The notes under the pieces were generated by a model, which saw only the letters and a list, made by a program, of their open reading frames with translations, was not told the origin of the DNA and searched no databases. 64,000 bases of DNA, taken from positions 435,496 through 499,495 of the forward strand of contig NZ_MSYM01000013.1 of assembly GCF_001938565.1 (NCBI RefSeq). Reading direction: 5' to 3'. The position numbers and the translations under genes were made by a program. Positions within the stretch are counted from its first letter, which is position 1, and the number at the start of each line of letters is the position of its first letter. Positions 37,419-46,081 of this stretch are shown here, piece by piece. The stretch is from Rhodoferax antarcticus ANT.BR (GTDB taxonomy: Bacteria > Pseudomonadota > Gammaproteobacteria > Burkholderiales > Burkholderiaceae_C).

Positions 37419-37468
37419 ATTAATGAAATAACAATTAATGAATAATATTTTTCCATTAATGGAATAAT
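37419..37468. promoter_or_regulatory. Three ATTAATG direct repeats between the oxidoreductase and LysR genes
   Basis: ATTAATGAAATAA (37419), ATTAATGAATAAT (37434) and ATTAATGGAATAAT (37455) lie 15 and 21 bp apart in a strikingly AT-rich divergent gap. The third includes the palindrome CCATTAATGG. This is a likely LysR binding region that also overlaps both promoters. Confidence 0.6.
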
Positions 37469-37475
37469 TAACCCG

Positions 37476-38387
37476 ATGGAAAACCTCTCTGCTTTGCACG
37501 ACATGGCCTTGTTCGTTGAGGTGGCGCGCACCGGCAGCTTCAGTCGGGCCAGCGTCAAGCTGGGCGTGCCTGGCGCGACGCTGTCGCGGCGCATTGCCGC
37601 CATGGAGCGCCATTTCGGCGTGCGCCTGCTGGACCGCACCACGCGCAGTGTGGCGCTGAGCGAGACCGGGCAACGCTACTTTGAGCGCTGCGCCCACTTG
37701 GTGGACGAGGCACGGCTGGCGCAAGAGGCGCTGGCCGAGACTGTCAGTCGCCCGGTGGGCCATGTGCGCGTGTCGATGCCGGTGGACCTGGGTCTGACCT
37801 ACATCGGGCCTTTGCTGCCTGACTTTGCCCGGCAGTACCCCGGCATCAGCCTGGACCTGGACCTGTCACCCCGTTTCAGCGATCTGGTCACCGAGCCTGT
37901 GGACTTGGCCATCCGTTTGGGTGAGGTGGTAGGCGATCAACTGGTGGTGCGTCGCCTGGGGTCAATCGAGCAGCTTCTTTTCGCGGCCCCTGGCTATTTG
38001 GCACTGCATGGCCACCCCCAACAACCCGCCGATCTGGTGGAGCATGCCTGCATCACCTCTGGCAGCGCGCAGCAAGCCAGCAACTGGCGCCTGCAGCGCC
38101 ATGACCAGGCCATGCAGGCGATGCACGCCATGCAGGTGCAGGTACGCGGCCACTTTGGCATTAACAATCCCGGATTGATCCGCCTCTTGGCTGAGCGGGG
38201 TTTGGGTATTGCTGCCTTGTCACACAATCTGGCGCGTGAAGCCGTTGGCGCCGAACGCCTGGTTCGCGTGTTGCCGGATTGGTCGTTCAAGCCGATGGCC
38301 GTGCACGCCGTGCTGGCCACGCGCATGCAGACGGCCAGTGTGCGGGTGTTGGTGGAGTTTTTGGCGGCGCGGCTGTCGCTGGAGTGA
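37476..38387 (+). CDS. LysR-family transcriptional regulator
   Basis: This 303-residue regulator has an N-terminal winged helix-turn-helix (about residues 5-63; ARTGSFSRASVKLGVPGATL, then RRIAAMERHFGVRLLDRTTR) and a C-terminal substrate-binding domain. It belongs to the AaeR/CrgA-like group that often sits beside a quinone or MDR oxidoreductase. It is divergent from that enzyme here, and the AT-rich repeats between them are the expected operator. The effector is unknown. Confidence 0.92.
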   Translation: MENLSALHDMALFVEVARTGSFSRASVKLGVPGATLSRRIAAMERHFGVRLLDRTTRSVALSETGQRYFERCAHLVDEARLAQEALAETVSRPVGHVRVSMPVDLGLTYIGPLLPDFARQYPGISLDLDLSPRFSDLVTEPVDLAIRLGEVVGDQLVVRRLGSIEQLLFAAPGYLALHGHPQQPADLVEHACITSGSAQQASNWRLQRHDQAMQAMHAMQVQVRGHFGINNPGLIRLLAERGLGIAALSHNLAREAVGAERLVRVLPDWSFKPMAVHAVLATRMQTASVRVLVEFLAARLSLE

Positions 38388-38518
38388 GCCAGACGCAAGG
38401 CAAGGCGAAGCAACAACAGATCCTATTGATAGGGAAACGAAATAACAGAACGGCTGCAAAAGCAGCAACACGGACCCTGAAATACTGGGAATCAAACACT
38501 GTTTACGGGTAGCGAAAA

Positions 38519-38869
38519 TTGACACTTATCAGTCGCCTTTGGGCCCACTGGAGCGGGTGCGCAAAGCTGGTTTACAGGCATGGCCCGCTTTTTGAACCTG
38601 TCGGGAGCACTGGCACGTATCACACGCGTGCATTTTTCGAACACCGCAGCATTTGGCCAGATGTGCCGATGATGATTCCCTTGCCGGGAGCCAACACCCT
38701 CGCCAATGCGACCCGCAAAGCGGTGCTGGCAGCACTCATCTACCCGGTCAAAGTCGAGAATCAACAGTTGGCGGACTCAGTGCGCGTTGATCTGGGCGGC
38801 GAATTGCGTCCGCTGCGAACCATGCAGCATTTGGTGGTGCCAGACATGCTCAGCCAGGTGACCGACTGA
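38519..38869 (+). CDS. Uncertain open frame, possible gene remnant
   Basis: A 116-codon frame in the ~515-bp gap between the LysR gene and mutL. Its C-terminal half (PVKVENQQLADSVRVDLGGE) looks more protein-like than its N-terminal half. There is no recognisable domain and no clear ribosome site. It may be a decayed gene or chance. The rest of the gap shows nothing. Confidence 0.25.
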   Translation: MTLISRLWAHWSGCAKLVYRHGPLFEPVGSTGTYHTRAFFEHRSIWPDVPMMIPLPGANTLANATRKAVLAALIYPVKVENQQLADSVRVDLGGELRPLRTMQHLVVPDMLSQVTD

Positions 38870-38904
38870 TGGCGGACCTGACAAGAATCGCCAGCTGACC
38901 CGCT

Positions 38905-40938
38905 TCACCGCCCGCGCAAAAACAAGGCGTCGAGCTCTTTCATGCTGATCTGCCGCCAGGTCGGGCGGCCGTGGTTGCATTGGTCTGAGCGCTCGGTGGC
39001 TTCCATCTGGCGCAACAAACCGTTCATTTCTTCCAGCGTCAGGCGGCGGTTGGCGCGCACCGCGCCGTGGCAGGCCATGGTGGCCAGCAGCTCGTTGTGG
39101 GTGCGCTGGATGACGCCGCTGGCCTCATGCTGGCTGAGCTCGGCCAGCACGCTGCGCGCCAGTTCCACCGCATCGCCTAGGGCCAGGGTGGTTGGCACCG
39201 AGCGCACCGCCAGCGTTTTGGCAGAAAACACGGTGATCTCCAGGCCCAGTGCCTCCAGCGTGGCGGCATGTTGCTCAGTGGTGGCTACTTCGGTAGGCGT
39301 TGCGGCAAAGGTGGCGGCAATCAGCAGCGGCTGTCTGGGCAGCCGCTGCGGCGGCTGGTCGGCACCGGCATTGGCAGCGGTTTGGCTGGCCCACTGGGTT
39401 TTGAGTCGCTCGTAGACGATGCGCTCGTGGGCGGCGTGCATGTCTACTAGGACCAGTCCCTGAGCGTTTTCAGCCAGGATGTAGACGCCGTGCAGCTGTG
39501 CCAGCGCGCGCCCCAGCGGCCAGACGGTGGCGTTGGTGGCGTCGTTAGCGTCATTGGCGTCGTTCTGCAGTACCGCTGGTGGGCTGGCCGGGGCGTCGTT
39601 GCGCGCGGCAGCAGGCCCCCAGAGCGCGCCCAGGTCGCTGACCCGGTGCCCGCTGCGTTCATCAAAAAGCATAGCTCGTTGCGCTTGCCCCATAAGGGCT
39701 GGAGGCTGATTTGTCTTATAAAACGCTGCTGCGCCCAAGTGCGTGGCCGACGCTGGCGTGTCTGCCAGGTTAGGGTGCGAACCATGGGCAGACCCGAAGG
39801 CTGAGGCGGGTATTGCCCAGCCGCCAGGCGCGCCAAGGGATGTTGCGCCCGCGTAGGCGTCCGGCTGGCCCGCGCGCGGCAGGGCCAGCGCCTGGTCCAC
39901 CGCGCGGCGCACTGCCTGGTGCACGTCGCGGCTGTCGCGAAAGCGCACCTCGATCTTGGTGGGGTGCACATTCACATCGACCCGCGTGGGGTCCATGTCG
40001 ATGTACAGCGCGTAGACCGGCTGGCGCTGGCCGTGCAGCACGTCTTCATACGCGCTGCGGGCCGCGTGGCTTACCACCTTGTCGCGCACAAAGCGGCCGT
40101 TGACATAGCAAAACTGCTGGTCAGCGCGGCTGCGGGCGGCGTCAGGCGTGCCAGCGCGACCCCAGACTTTGATCACCGGTGCGTAGTCGGGCCGCCCGGG
40201 TGTGGCGGCGCTGGAAAAATCCACCCACACCGAGCGCTCAACAAAGTCGCTGCCCAGCACGTCGGCCAGGCGTTGCTCCAGCGCGGGCAGGCTGCCAGCC
40301 TCGCCGCAGCGGCGCCATTGCTCCACCAGACGGCCTTCATGCCATATCGCAAAGCCGACATCCGGGCGAGCCAACGCGTGGCGTCGCACGGCTTCGACGC
40401 AGTGGGCCAGCTCGGTGGCGTCGGTTTTCAGGAACTTGCGGCGTGCAGGCGTTGAAAAAAACAGCTCTTTCACCTCGACCGTGGTGCCCTCGGCGCGGGC
40501 CACGGGTTTGAGTTCACCCGTCTGGCCTTCTAAAAGATAAGCATGATTTTGGCCGCTAGCCCTTGACAGTATTGCGCAGTCAGCTATTGAATTGATGGCA
40601 GCCAGCGCTTCACCGCGAAAGCCCATGGTGCCCACCGATTCCAGCTCGGCCAGGCTGGCGATCTTGCTGGTGGCGTGGCGCTTCAGGGCCATGGGAAATT
40701 CGTCACGCGCAATGCCGCCGCCGTCGTCTTCCACGCTGATCAGGCGCACACCGCCGGCCAGCAGGCGCACGGTGATTTGGCTGGCGCCGGCATCCAGCGC
40801 GTTGTCCACCAGCTCACGCACCACCGAGGCCGGGCGCTCCACCACCTCGCCAGCAGCAATCTGGCTGATGAGTTCGTCAGGCAGTTCGCGGATCGGGCGG
40901 CGCGGCGCTTGATTTGGGGGCGTTTGGGCGGTATTCAC
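38905..40938 (-). CDS. mutL: DNA mismatch repair protein MutL
   Basis: MutL couples MutS mismatch recognition to downstream nicking. The N-terminal GHKL ATPase has [26 protein letters not shown] and GTMGFRGEALAAI; GTTVEVKELFFSTPARRKFL follows. The C-terminal dimerisation domain has ACHGAVRANRRLTLEEMNGL. The 677-residue length includes a long linker (about 340-480). Interspersed repeat copy I overlaps codons just after the GFRGEALAAI motif (SIADCAILSRASG) without a clear length change, and copy H lies in the linker (NQPPALMGQAQRAM). A decayed second 5' copy lies at 42020-42415. Confidence 0.95.
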   Translation of the reverse strand: MNTAQTPPNQAPRRPIRELPDELISQIAAGEVVERPASVVRELVDNALDAGASQITVRLLAGGVRLISVEDDGGGIARDEFPMALKRHATSKIASLAELESVGTMGFRGEALAAINSIADCAILSRASGQNHAYLLEGQTGELKPVARAEGTTVEVKELFFSTPARRKFLKTDATELAHCVEAVRRHALARPDVGFAIWHEGRLVEQWRRCGEAGSLPALEQRLADVLGSDFVERSVWVDFSSAATPGRPDYAPVIKVWGRAGTPDAARSRADQQFCYVNGRFVRDKVVSHAARSAYEDVLHGQRQPVYALYIDMDPTRVDVNVHPTKIEVRFRDSRDVHQAVRRAVDQALALPRAGQPDAYAGATSLGAPGGWAIPASAFGSAHGSHPNLADTPASATHLGAAAFYKTNQPPALMGQAQRAMLFDERSGHRVSDLGALWGPAAARNDAPASPPAVLQNDANDANDATNATVWPLGRALAQLHGVYILAENAQGLVLVDMHAAHERIVYERLKTQWASQTAANAGADQPPQRLPRQPLLIAATFAATPTEVATTEQHAATLEALGLEITVFSAKTLAVRSVPTTLALGDAVELARSVLAELSQHEASGVIQRTHNELLATMACHGAVRANRRLTLEEMNGLLRQMEATERSDQCNHGRPTWRQISMKELDALFLRGR
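39663..39724 (+). repeat. Interspersed repeat copy H, in the mutL linker
   Basis: GCATAGCTCGTTGCGCTTGC, then CATAAGGGCTGGAGGCTGAT and TTGTCTTATAAAAC. It is oriented opposite to mutL and encodes FYKTNQPPALMGQAQRAMLF of the linker. Confidence 0.8.
40530..40597 (-). repeat. Interspersed repeat copy I, in the mutL ATPase region
   Basis: The minus strand reads CAATAGCTGACTGCGCAATA, then CTGTCAAGGGCTAGCGGCC and AAAATCATG. Codons ATA GCT ... GCA ... AGG GCT AGC GGC have the same frame as J, K and L. Confidence 0.7.
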
Positions 40939-41037
40939 CCGGGCATTTTAGGGTCGGGCGATAACCACGAGGGGGTCTAATCAGACCCTACAGGTCTGCC
41001 AGCAGGAAGCCGGCCCGGCATGAGGTGCTGACACCCA

Positions 41038-41262
41038 TCAGCCTTGGCTGAAAACGCCAAGATGTAGCCGGGTGGGCAAGCCAATGGTCAGTCCCACGGG
41101 CTGCATGGTGGCGGTGATGTGCACTTTCATGCCTGTGTGGTCGATGGGGCGTTTGAGGCGCTGCCCGGCGGTTTGGCTTTTCACGCGGCCACTGAAGCTG
41201 ATCGACCGCATTGCCCAATAGGTGCCGCCACAGCAAGCACAGCACGACTTTGGAGGCCGCAC
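41038..41262 (-). CDS. Uncertain open frame between mutL and higB
   Basis: A 74-codon frame in the 360-bp stretch between mutL and the higBA promoter. It includes MKVHITATMQPVGLTIGLPT, which looks protein-like, and three cysteines near the N-terminus. No family is recognised; it may be a fragment. Nothing else stands out between 40939 and 41300. Confidence 0.25.
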   Translation of the reverse strand: MRPPKSCCACCGGTYWAMRSISFSGRVKSQTAGQRLKRPIDHTGMKVHITATMQPVGLTIGLPTRLHLGVFSQG

Positions 41263-41304
41263 TTCGGTGCCTAACTTGGCCTTATGCGGTTGCGCTCTCT
41301 AGCC

Positions 41305-41349
41305 GTTTAACGTGTGATGTTTAACGTGTAACGTTTCGCGTTATATAAT
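41305..41349 (+). promoter_or_regulatory. higBA promoter with direct-repeat operator
   Basis: GTTTAACGTGT occurs twice (41305-41315, 41319-41329), 14 bp apart, followed by AACGTTTCGCGTTA and a perfect TATAAT at 41344-41349. The -10 box is only 7 bp from the higB ATG, so the message may be nearly leaderless. The repeats are the likely HigA operator. Confidence 0.65.
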
Positions 41350-41356
41350 CAATCCC

Positions 41357-41638
41357 ATGATCCGCACATTCAGAGACGAAGCTGCCGCCGCGCTGTTTGT
41401 TGGCAATGAGGTTCGCGTCCTGGCGGGCGAGATTCAGCGTGTGGCGTTGCGCAAGCTCAAGATGATTGACGCTGCCAAAAGTTTGATGGACTTGCGAGTG
41501 CCACGGGGTAACCAGCTTGAGGCACTCAAACGTGAGCGAAAGGGTCAGCACAGCATTCGTATCAACGACCAGTGGCGCGTGTGTTTTCGATTTGCTGACG
41601 GACACGTCACTGACGTTGAAATTGTTGATCACCACTGA
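41357..41638 (+). CDS. higB: HigB-type mRNA interferase toxin
   Basis: This is a 93-residue RelE/HigB-fold toxin. MIRTFRDEAAAALFVG opens it, LMDLRVPRGNQLEALKRERKGQHSIRI is condensed in the middle, and NDQWRVCFRFADGHVTDVEI ends it, all typical of HigB, which cleaves mRNA on the ribosome. The toxin-first order is the known HigBA arrangement. It is followed by the antitoxin after 12 bp. Confidence 0.93.
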   Translation: MIRTFRDEAAAALFVGNEVRVLAGEIQRVALRKLKMIDAAKSLMDLRVPRGNQLEALKRERKGQHSIRINDQWRVCFRFADGHVTDVEIVDHH

Positions 41639-41650
41639 AGGAGCCACACC

Positions 41651-42013
41651 ATGATCCTAGACCGCACAGACCTCGATACGCTTGATTTCAGCGATGTCGC
41701 CACAGGCAAGCGTTTGACTCCGGTGCACCCTGGCGAGGTGTTGCGTGAGGAATTTTTGACTCCTAACGGTCTGACCGCCAATGCGCTGGCGATTCGCCTG
41801 GGTGTACCGGCACCGCGTATTCATGACATCGTGCGCTGCCGCCGCGCCGTGACAGTTGATACCGCCTTGCGCTTAGCTCAGTTCTTTGGCACCAGTGCCG
41901 AGTTTTGGACCAGTCTGCAAACTGACTTTGATATGACTTTGGCGCGTGATGCCATGCGCGAAGTGTTGGGGCGCATTGGCCGATTTGAGGAAGTGCCGTC
42001 TCAAGGCTTTTAG
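41651..42013 (+). CDS. higA: HigA-type antitoxin
   Basis: This 120-residue antitoxin has the HigA signature HPGEVLREEFLTPNGLTANA and an XRE-type helix-turn-helix (LAIRLGVPAPRIHDIVRCRR), then FFGTSAEFWTSLQTDFDM. It neutralises HigB and represses the operon through the upstream repeats. GGAG lies before the ATG. Its stop lies only a few bases from the mutL pseudogene. Confidence 0.93.
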   Translation: MILDRTDLDTLDFSDVATGKRLTPVHPGEVLREEFLTPNGLTANALAIRLGVPAPRIHDIVRCRRAVTVDTALRLAQFFGTSAEFWTSLQTDFDMTLARDAMREVLGRIGRFEEVPSQGF

Positions 42014-42019
42014 CCCGCT

Positions 42020-42415
42020 GACTGCGGCGCCATTGCTCCACCAGTTTGCCCTCAAGCCATGTCGCAAAGCCAACACCCGGGCAGGCCAGCGCATGGCCGA
42101 AAGCCCATGGTGCCTGCCGATTCCAGGTCTGAGAGGCTGGCGATTTTGCTGGTGGCGTGGCGTTTCAGGGCGATGGGCAGCTCGTCGCTGGGGTGGCGCA
42201 GCCATCGTCTGCGCCACTGATCAGGCGCTCACCGCCGGCCAGCAGGCGCACGGTGATTTGGCTGGCACCGGCATCCAGCGCGTTGTCCACCAGCTCACGC
42301 ACCACCGAGGCCGGGCGCTCCACCATCTCGCCAGCGGCAATCTGGCTGATGAGTTCGTCGGGGAGTTCGCGGATCGGGCGGTGGGGGGCAATTGGGCGGT
42401 GTTGACCTGCAGATT
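42020..42415 (-). pseudogene. Truncated, internally deleted copy of mutL 5' region
   Basis: On the minus strand this encodes [20 protein letters not shown], then [20 protein letters not shown] and [14 protein letters not shown], nearly identical to MutL residues 15-70. A frameshift near 42200 follows. A further segment ([13 protein letters not shown], then [10 protein letters not shown]) is joined directly to [20 protein letters not shown], which in MutL lies about 80 residues further on. It stops next to the higA end. It is therefore a decayed partial duplication of the gene at 38905-40938. Its first codons run into the dedA upstream region. Confidence 0.9.
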
Positions 42416-42461
42416 TTAGGTGTTCAGTACCCCAAGGTATTGGCAGGGATAATGCCCCAAC

Positions 42462-43106
42462 ATGGACATTCTCTTGACCCTTATTGACTTCATCCTGCAC
42501 GTCGACAAGCATCTGGAGGTGTTTGTGCAGACCTACGGCGCGTGGGTGTATGCGCTGCTGTTTTTGATCATTTTTGTGGAAACCGGCTTGGTGGTCATGC
42601 CATTTTTACCGGGTGACTCACTGCTGTTTGTGGTGGGCGCCATGTGCGGCGTGGGGCTGCTGAGCTATCCGCTGGCCGTGGGCTTGCTGCTGACGGCGGC
42701 TATTTTGGGCGACCAAACGAACTACACCATTGGTCGCTACTTTGGTCCCAAGGTGTTTGGCTGGGAAAATTCGCGTTGGTTCAACAAGCGGGCGTTTGAT
42801 CAGGCACACGCGTTTTACGAAAAATATGGCGGCATCACCATTGTGGCGGCGCGTTTCATGCCCTTTTTGCGCACCTTTGCGCCGTTTGTGGCCGGTGTGG
42901 CGCAGATGACGCGCGGTCGGTTCACGTTTTTTAACGCCGTGGGTGCCGTTCTTTGGGTGGTTGGCATCATCACCGTGGGCTATTTTTTCGGAAACATTCC
43001 GTGGGTTCAGTTGCACTTGGACAAGATCATCTGGGCGATGATTTTGGTGCCGGGTCTGTTTGTGCTGGTAGGCGCCTGGCGCGCACGTACTAGGCCTGTA
43101 ACGTAA
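42462..43106 (+). CDS. dedA: DedA-family membrane protein
   Basis: This 214-residue DedA/VTT protein has about five membrane segments, [19 protein letters not shown] (about residues 39-57), [13 protein letters not shown], and the functional [19 protein letters not shown] stretch. DedA proteins act in undecaprenyl-phosphate or phospholipid flipping and membrane homeostasis. It lies 13 bp before mlaE, so it may be transcribed with the lipid transport operon. The 5' region is shared with the mutL pseudogene. Confidence 0.92.
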   Translation: MDILLTLIDFILHVDKHLEVFVQTYGAWVYALLFLIIFVETGLVVMPFLPGDSLLFVVGAMCGVGLLSYPLAVGLLLTAAILGDQTNYTIGRYFGPKVFGWENSRWFNKRAFDQAHAFYEKYGGITIVAARFMPFLRTFAPFVAGVAQMTRGRFTFFNAVGAVLWVVGIITVGYFFGNIPWVQLHLDKIIWAMILVPGLFVLVGAWRARTRPVT

Positions 43107-43119
43107 ACCGCTTGCCACC

Positions 43120-44253
43120 ATGCCCCTGGCTGCACGCGGCTCCAAAACAGACGGTCATGTGCAATGGTTGGCCGCAGAGGGCGGCTGGGTGCTGCATCTG
43201 CGCCAAGACTGGCGTGGCTATGCCCCAACGCAAGCGCAGGCGGCGCCAGCCACGCTGACCGAAGGTGCGCTCCGCGTTGATGCCACAGAGTTGTCCGACT
43301 GGGATGCCAACCTGGCACCGGCGCTGTGGTCGCTGCTGGGCCCGCTGGCGCAGCGCGGCCTGACGCCCGACATCCAGGGGCTGCCCGCCGCCGTACGTGC
43401 ACCGCTGCACCTGGCGCTGCAGGCGCAAAGCCAGCTACTGGAACCAAAACGGCCTGAGGCTGAGGTGACCGTGCTGGGGGTGATCCGCGAAAGTCTGCGC
43501 TGGGAAGATTTGCGCCTGACGCTGGCTTTTGTCGGTGAACTGCTGCTGTCTGTGGGGCGGTTGCGCCAGAAACCCCGGGTGTTTCGCTGGGCCGACTTGC
43601 TGCACCAGATGGACGAGATGGGCCCGCGCAGCGTGCCCATCGTGGCACTCACCACCTTTCTGGTCGGGCTGATGCTGGCCTACATGAGCGGCGCGCAGCT
43701 TGACCGCATTGGCGCCCCGAATCTGATTGCCGATGTGGTCACCGTAGGCATGGTGCGGGAGCTGGCCGCATTGATGACCGGGGTGATTCTGGCCGGACGC
43801 ATTGGCGGCGCGATTGCCGCTGAACTGGGCAGCATGACGGTGAATGAAGAGATAGATGCCTTGCGCTCTCTGGGCATTGACCCGATGGTGCATCTGGCGC
43901 TGCCGCGGCTGTTTGCCATGCTGCTGACAGCGCCACTGCTGATTGCTTTTGCGATGGTGATTGGCGTGCTGGCGGGTATCCCTGCCGTGACGCTGGTGTA
44001 TGGCGTGACGCTGTCGGATTATTTGAACCAATCGTTGCTGGCGTTGAACTGGACGCATCTATGGATTGGGCTCTTCAAAGGCACCACGTACACCCTGCTG
44101 GTGGTCATTGCTGGCTGCCGCGAAGGCTTTTACGCCCAGCGCAATGCCCAGGCCATTGGCCTGGCCACCACCCGCGCGGTGGTTAAGGCGCTGGTGTGGA
44201 TGGTGGTTGCTGCGTGTGCCAGCACCGTGGTGTTTCAAAGCCTGGGGCTGTGA
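43120..44253 (+). CDS. mlaE: MlaE-type lipid ABC permease with N-terminal STAS domain
   Basis: This 377-residue protein is a fusion. The first ~105 residues form a STAS/MlaB-like domain (QWLAAEGGWVLHLRQDWRGY, then LTEGALRVDATELSDWDANL), and the rest is the MlaE permease with GPRSVPIVALTTFLVGLMLA, TGVILAGRIGGAIAAELGSM and EEIDALRSLGIDP. In E. coli the STAS part is the separate MlaB. The complex moves phospholipids between inner and outer membranes. The stop overlaps the mlaF start by one base. Confidence 0.9.
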   Translation: MPLAARGSKTDGHVQWLAAEGGWVLHLRQDWRGYAPTQAQAAPATLTEGALRVDATELSDWDANLAPALWSLLGPLAQRGLTPDIQGLPAAVRAPLHLALQAQSQLLEPKRPEAEVTVLGVIRESLRWEDLRLTLAFVGELLLSVGRLRQKPRVFRWADLLHQMDEMGPRSVPIVALTTFLVGLMLAYMSGAQLDRIGAPNLIADVVTVGMVRELAALMTGVILAGRIGGAIAAELGSMTVNEEIDALRSLGIDPMVHLALPRLFAMLLTAPLLIAFAMVIGVLAGIPAVTLVYGVTLSDYLNQSLLALNWTHLWIGLFKGTTYTLLVVIAGCREGFYAQRNAQAIGLATTRAVVKALVWMVVAACASTVVFQSLGL

Positions 44254-45002
44254 TGACCGGCCTGCTGCACATCCAAGACGTGAGCATGGGCTGGGGCGAG
44301 CGGGTGATCTCGCGCGACCTGAACTTTGAGGTGCAACGTGGCGAAATTTTGGTCATCATGGGTACCAGCGGCTGTGGCAAGAGCACGCTGATGCGCCTGC
44401 TGGTGGGGCTGGAGCGGCCCATCAAAGGCCATGTTTTTTTTGAAGATTCCGATTTGCACCAAGGCGAGCCGCAGGCGCTCGATGTGTTGCGCCGGCATTT
44501 TGGGGTGATGTTTCAGGGCGGCGCGCTGTGGAGCTCAATGACCGTGGGTGAGAATTTGCTGCTGCCACTGCGCCTGTTTTCGCAGCTGTCCACAGCGGCG
44601 ATGCGGCAGGTGGCCGAATTCAAGCTGGCGCTGGTGGGGCTGCAGGGCAGCTATGACGCCATGCCGGCCACGCTCAGTGGTGGCATGATCAAGCGTGTGG
44701 CGATTGCGCGCTCGCTGGTGCTCAACCCCGATGTGCTGTGCTTGGACGAGCCCGCCTCGGGCCTGGACCCGGTGAACGCCGCCAGGTTAGATGAGCTGAT
44801 TCTGGCGCTGCGCGAGCACCTGGGCACCACGGTGATACTGGTGACGCATTCTGTGGAAGGCATTTTTGCCGTGGCTGACCGGGCCCTCTATTTGGATGAT
44901 CAACTCAAGACCATGACCGCTATCGACACCCCCCAAGCCCTGCTGGCCCACGGCCCCGAGCGTGTGCGCGAGTTCTTGCAGCGCACGCCGCACAAATCAT
45001 GA
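44253..45002 (+). CDS. mlaF: MlaF-type ABC transporter ATP-binding protein
   Basis: This 249-residue ATPase has Walker A GTSGCGKST (about residues 37-45), the signature LSGGMIKRVAIARSL and Walker B VLCLDEPASGLDPVN. The start at 44253 (MTGLLHIQDVSMGWG) overlaps the mlaE stop; the open frame further upstream belongs to mlaE. Its stop overlaps the mlaD start as ATGA. Confidence 0.94.
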   Translation: MTGLLHIQDVSMGWGERVISRDLNFEVQRGEILVIMGTSGCGKSTLMRLLVGLERPIKGHVFFEDSDLHQGEPQALDVLRRHFGVMFQGGALWSSMTVGENLLLPLRLFSQLSTAAMRQVAEFKLALVGLQGSYDAMPATLSGGMIKRVAIARSLVLNPDVLCLDEPASGLDPVNAARLDELILALREHLGTTVILVTHSVEGIFAVADRALYLDDQLKTMTAIDTPQALLAHGPERVREFLQRTPHKS

Positions 45003-46012
45003 CTACCAGCGCGCGCGCCTTGCGGGTCGGATTGTTTCTGGTGCTGGGCATTGCGCTGCTGGTCACGGCGATTGCTTTTGTGCTGGGCGGGCAGCTGTTT
45101 ACCGCCCGTGAACCGGTGCTGATGCGCTTTTCTGGCTCGGTCTACGGCCTCAAGGTGGGCTCACCGGTGGTGTTTCGCGGCGTCAACATTGGCACCGTCA
45201 CCAGCCTGGGCCTAGCGCACGGCAGCCAGCCAGACAGCTTTGAAATCCCGGTCAACGCCATGCTCGACCGGGACGCGGTACTGCAACTCGGGCCCGCGAA
45301 AACCAGTGCCACCCAAGCCATCAGCGCGCTGATCAGCCAGGGCCTGAGTGCCCAACTGGCCAACCAGAGCCTACTCACTGGCCAGCTGTATGTCGACCTG
45401 GACTTGCGCCCCAACCAGGTCAAGCCAATCGCTGCGGCAGTCAATGGTTTGGGTGGTGTGCCGGACATTCCCACGCTGCCCAGCACCACGCAGGCGCTGC
45501 AGGCGCAGCTTGAAGGCGTGGACATCAAAGCGGCCTTGCAGGACGTGGCCACCATTGCCAAGGTCACCCGCCAGTTCCTGCAGGACCCGCAGCTCAAGGC
45601 CACGCTGGACAACGCCGCCAAGCTCAGCTTTGAGCTGCGTGCGCTGGCCCAGAGCTTGCAGCGCGAGCTCAAGCCACTGTCTGCCACGGCTCAGGCCACG
45701 CTGACCCAAGCTGGGGCTGCGGCCGGCGCGCTGGCGCAGGCCGCCACCCGCATCGCCCAGGTGGCGCAGCAGTTAGAGGGCACCTTGGCCCCCGATGCAC
45801 CGCTGATGCAGAGCGTGCAGGCCACGGCCAAAGAGTTAGGGCAAACCGCCGCTAGCCTGCGTCAAACCACAGACGAAGACAGCGCGCTGGTCAACAACCT
45901 CAACCGCGCCGCCCGTGACGTGGCCCGCGCCGCGCGCCAGATGGGTGACCTGGCCGAGCTGCTGGAGCGCCAGCCCGATGCCCTGCTGCGTGGCCGCGCG
46001 CAGGTGCCCTGA
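44999..46012 (+). CDS. mlaD: MlaD/MCE-family lipid-binding protein
   Basis: This 337-residue protein has an N-terminal membrane anchor (about residues 7-30), an MCE domain (about 40-115; RFSGSVYGLKVGSPVVFRGV) and a long Ala/Gln-rich helical C-terminal region (from about 170), as in the PqiB/YebT or long MlaD type. Such proteins form hexameric rings that carry phospholipid. The helical tail is longer than that of E. coli MlaD and could form a periplasm-spanning needle. Confidence 0.88.
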   Translation: MTTSARALRVGLFLVLGIALLVTAIAFVLGGQLFTAREPVLMRFSGSVYGLKVGSPVVFRGVNIGTVTSLGLAHGSQPDSFEIPVNAMLDRDAVLQLGPAKTSATQAISALISQGLSAQLANQSLLTGQLYVDLDLRPNQVKPIAAAVNGLGGVPDIPTLPSTTQALQAQLEGVDIKAALQDVATIAKVTRQFLQDPQLKATLDNAAKLSFELRALAQSLQRELKPLSATAQATLTQAGAAAGALAQAATRIAQVAQQLEGTLAPDAPLMQSVQATAKELGQTAASLRQTTDEDSALVNNLNRAARDVARAARQMGDLAELLERQPDALLRGRAQVP

Positions 46013-46081
46013 TTCCGCGCACTTTGAGGCCGCATCGCCATACTCCACATCTGCAGAGCCAACCACCTTGCCCCATCCGCC

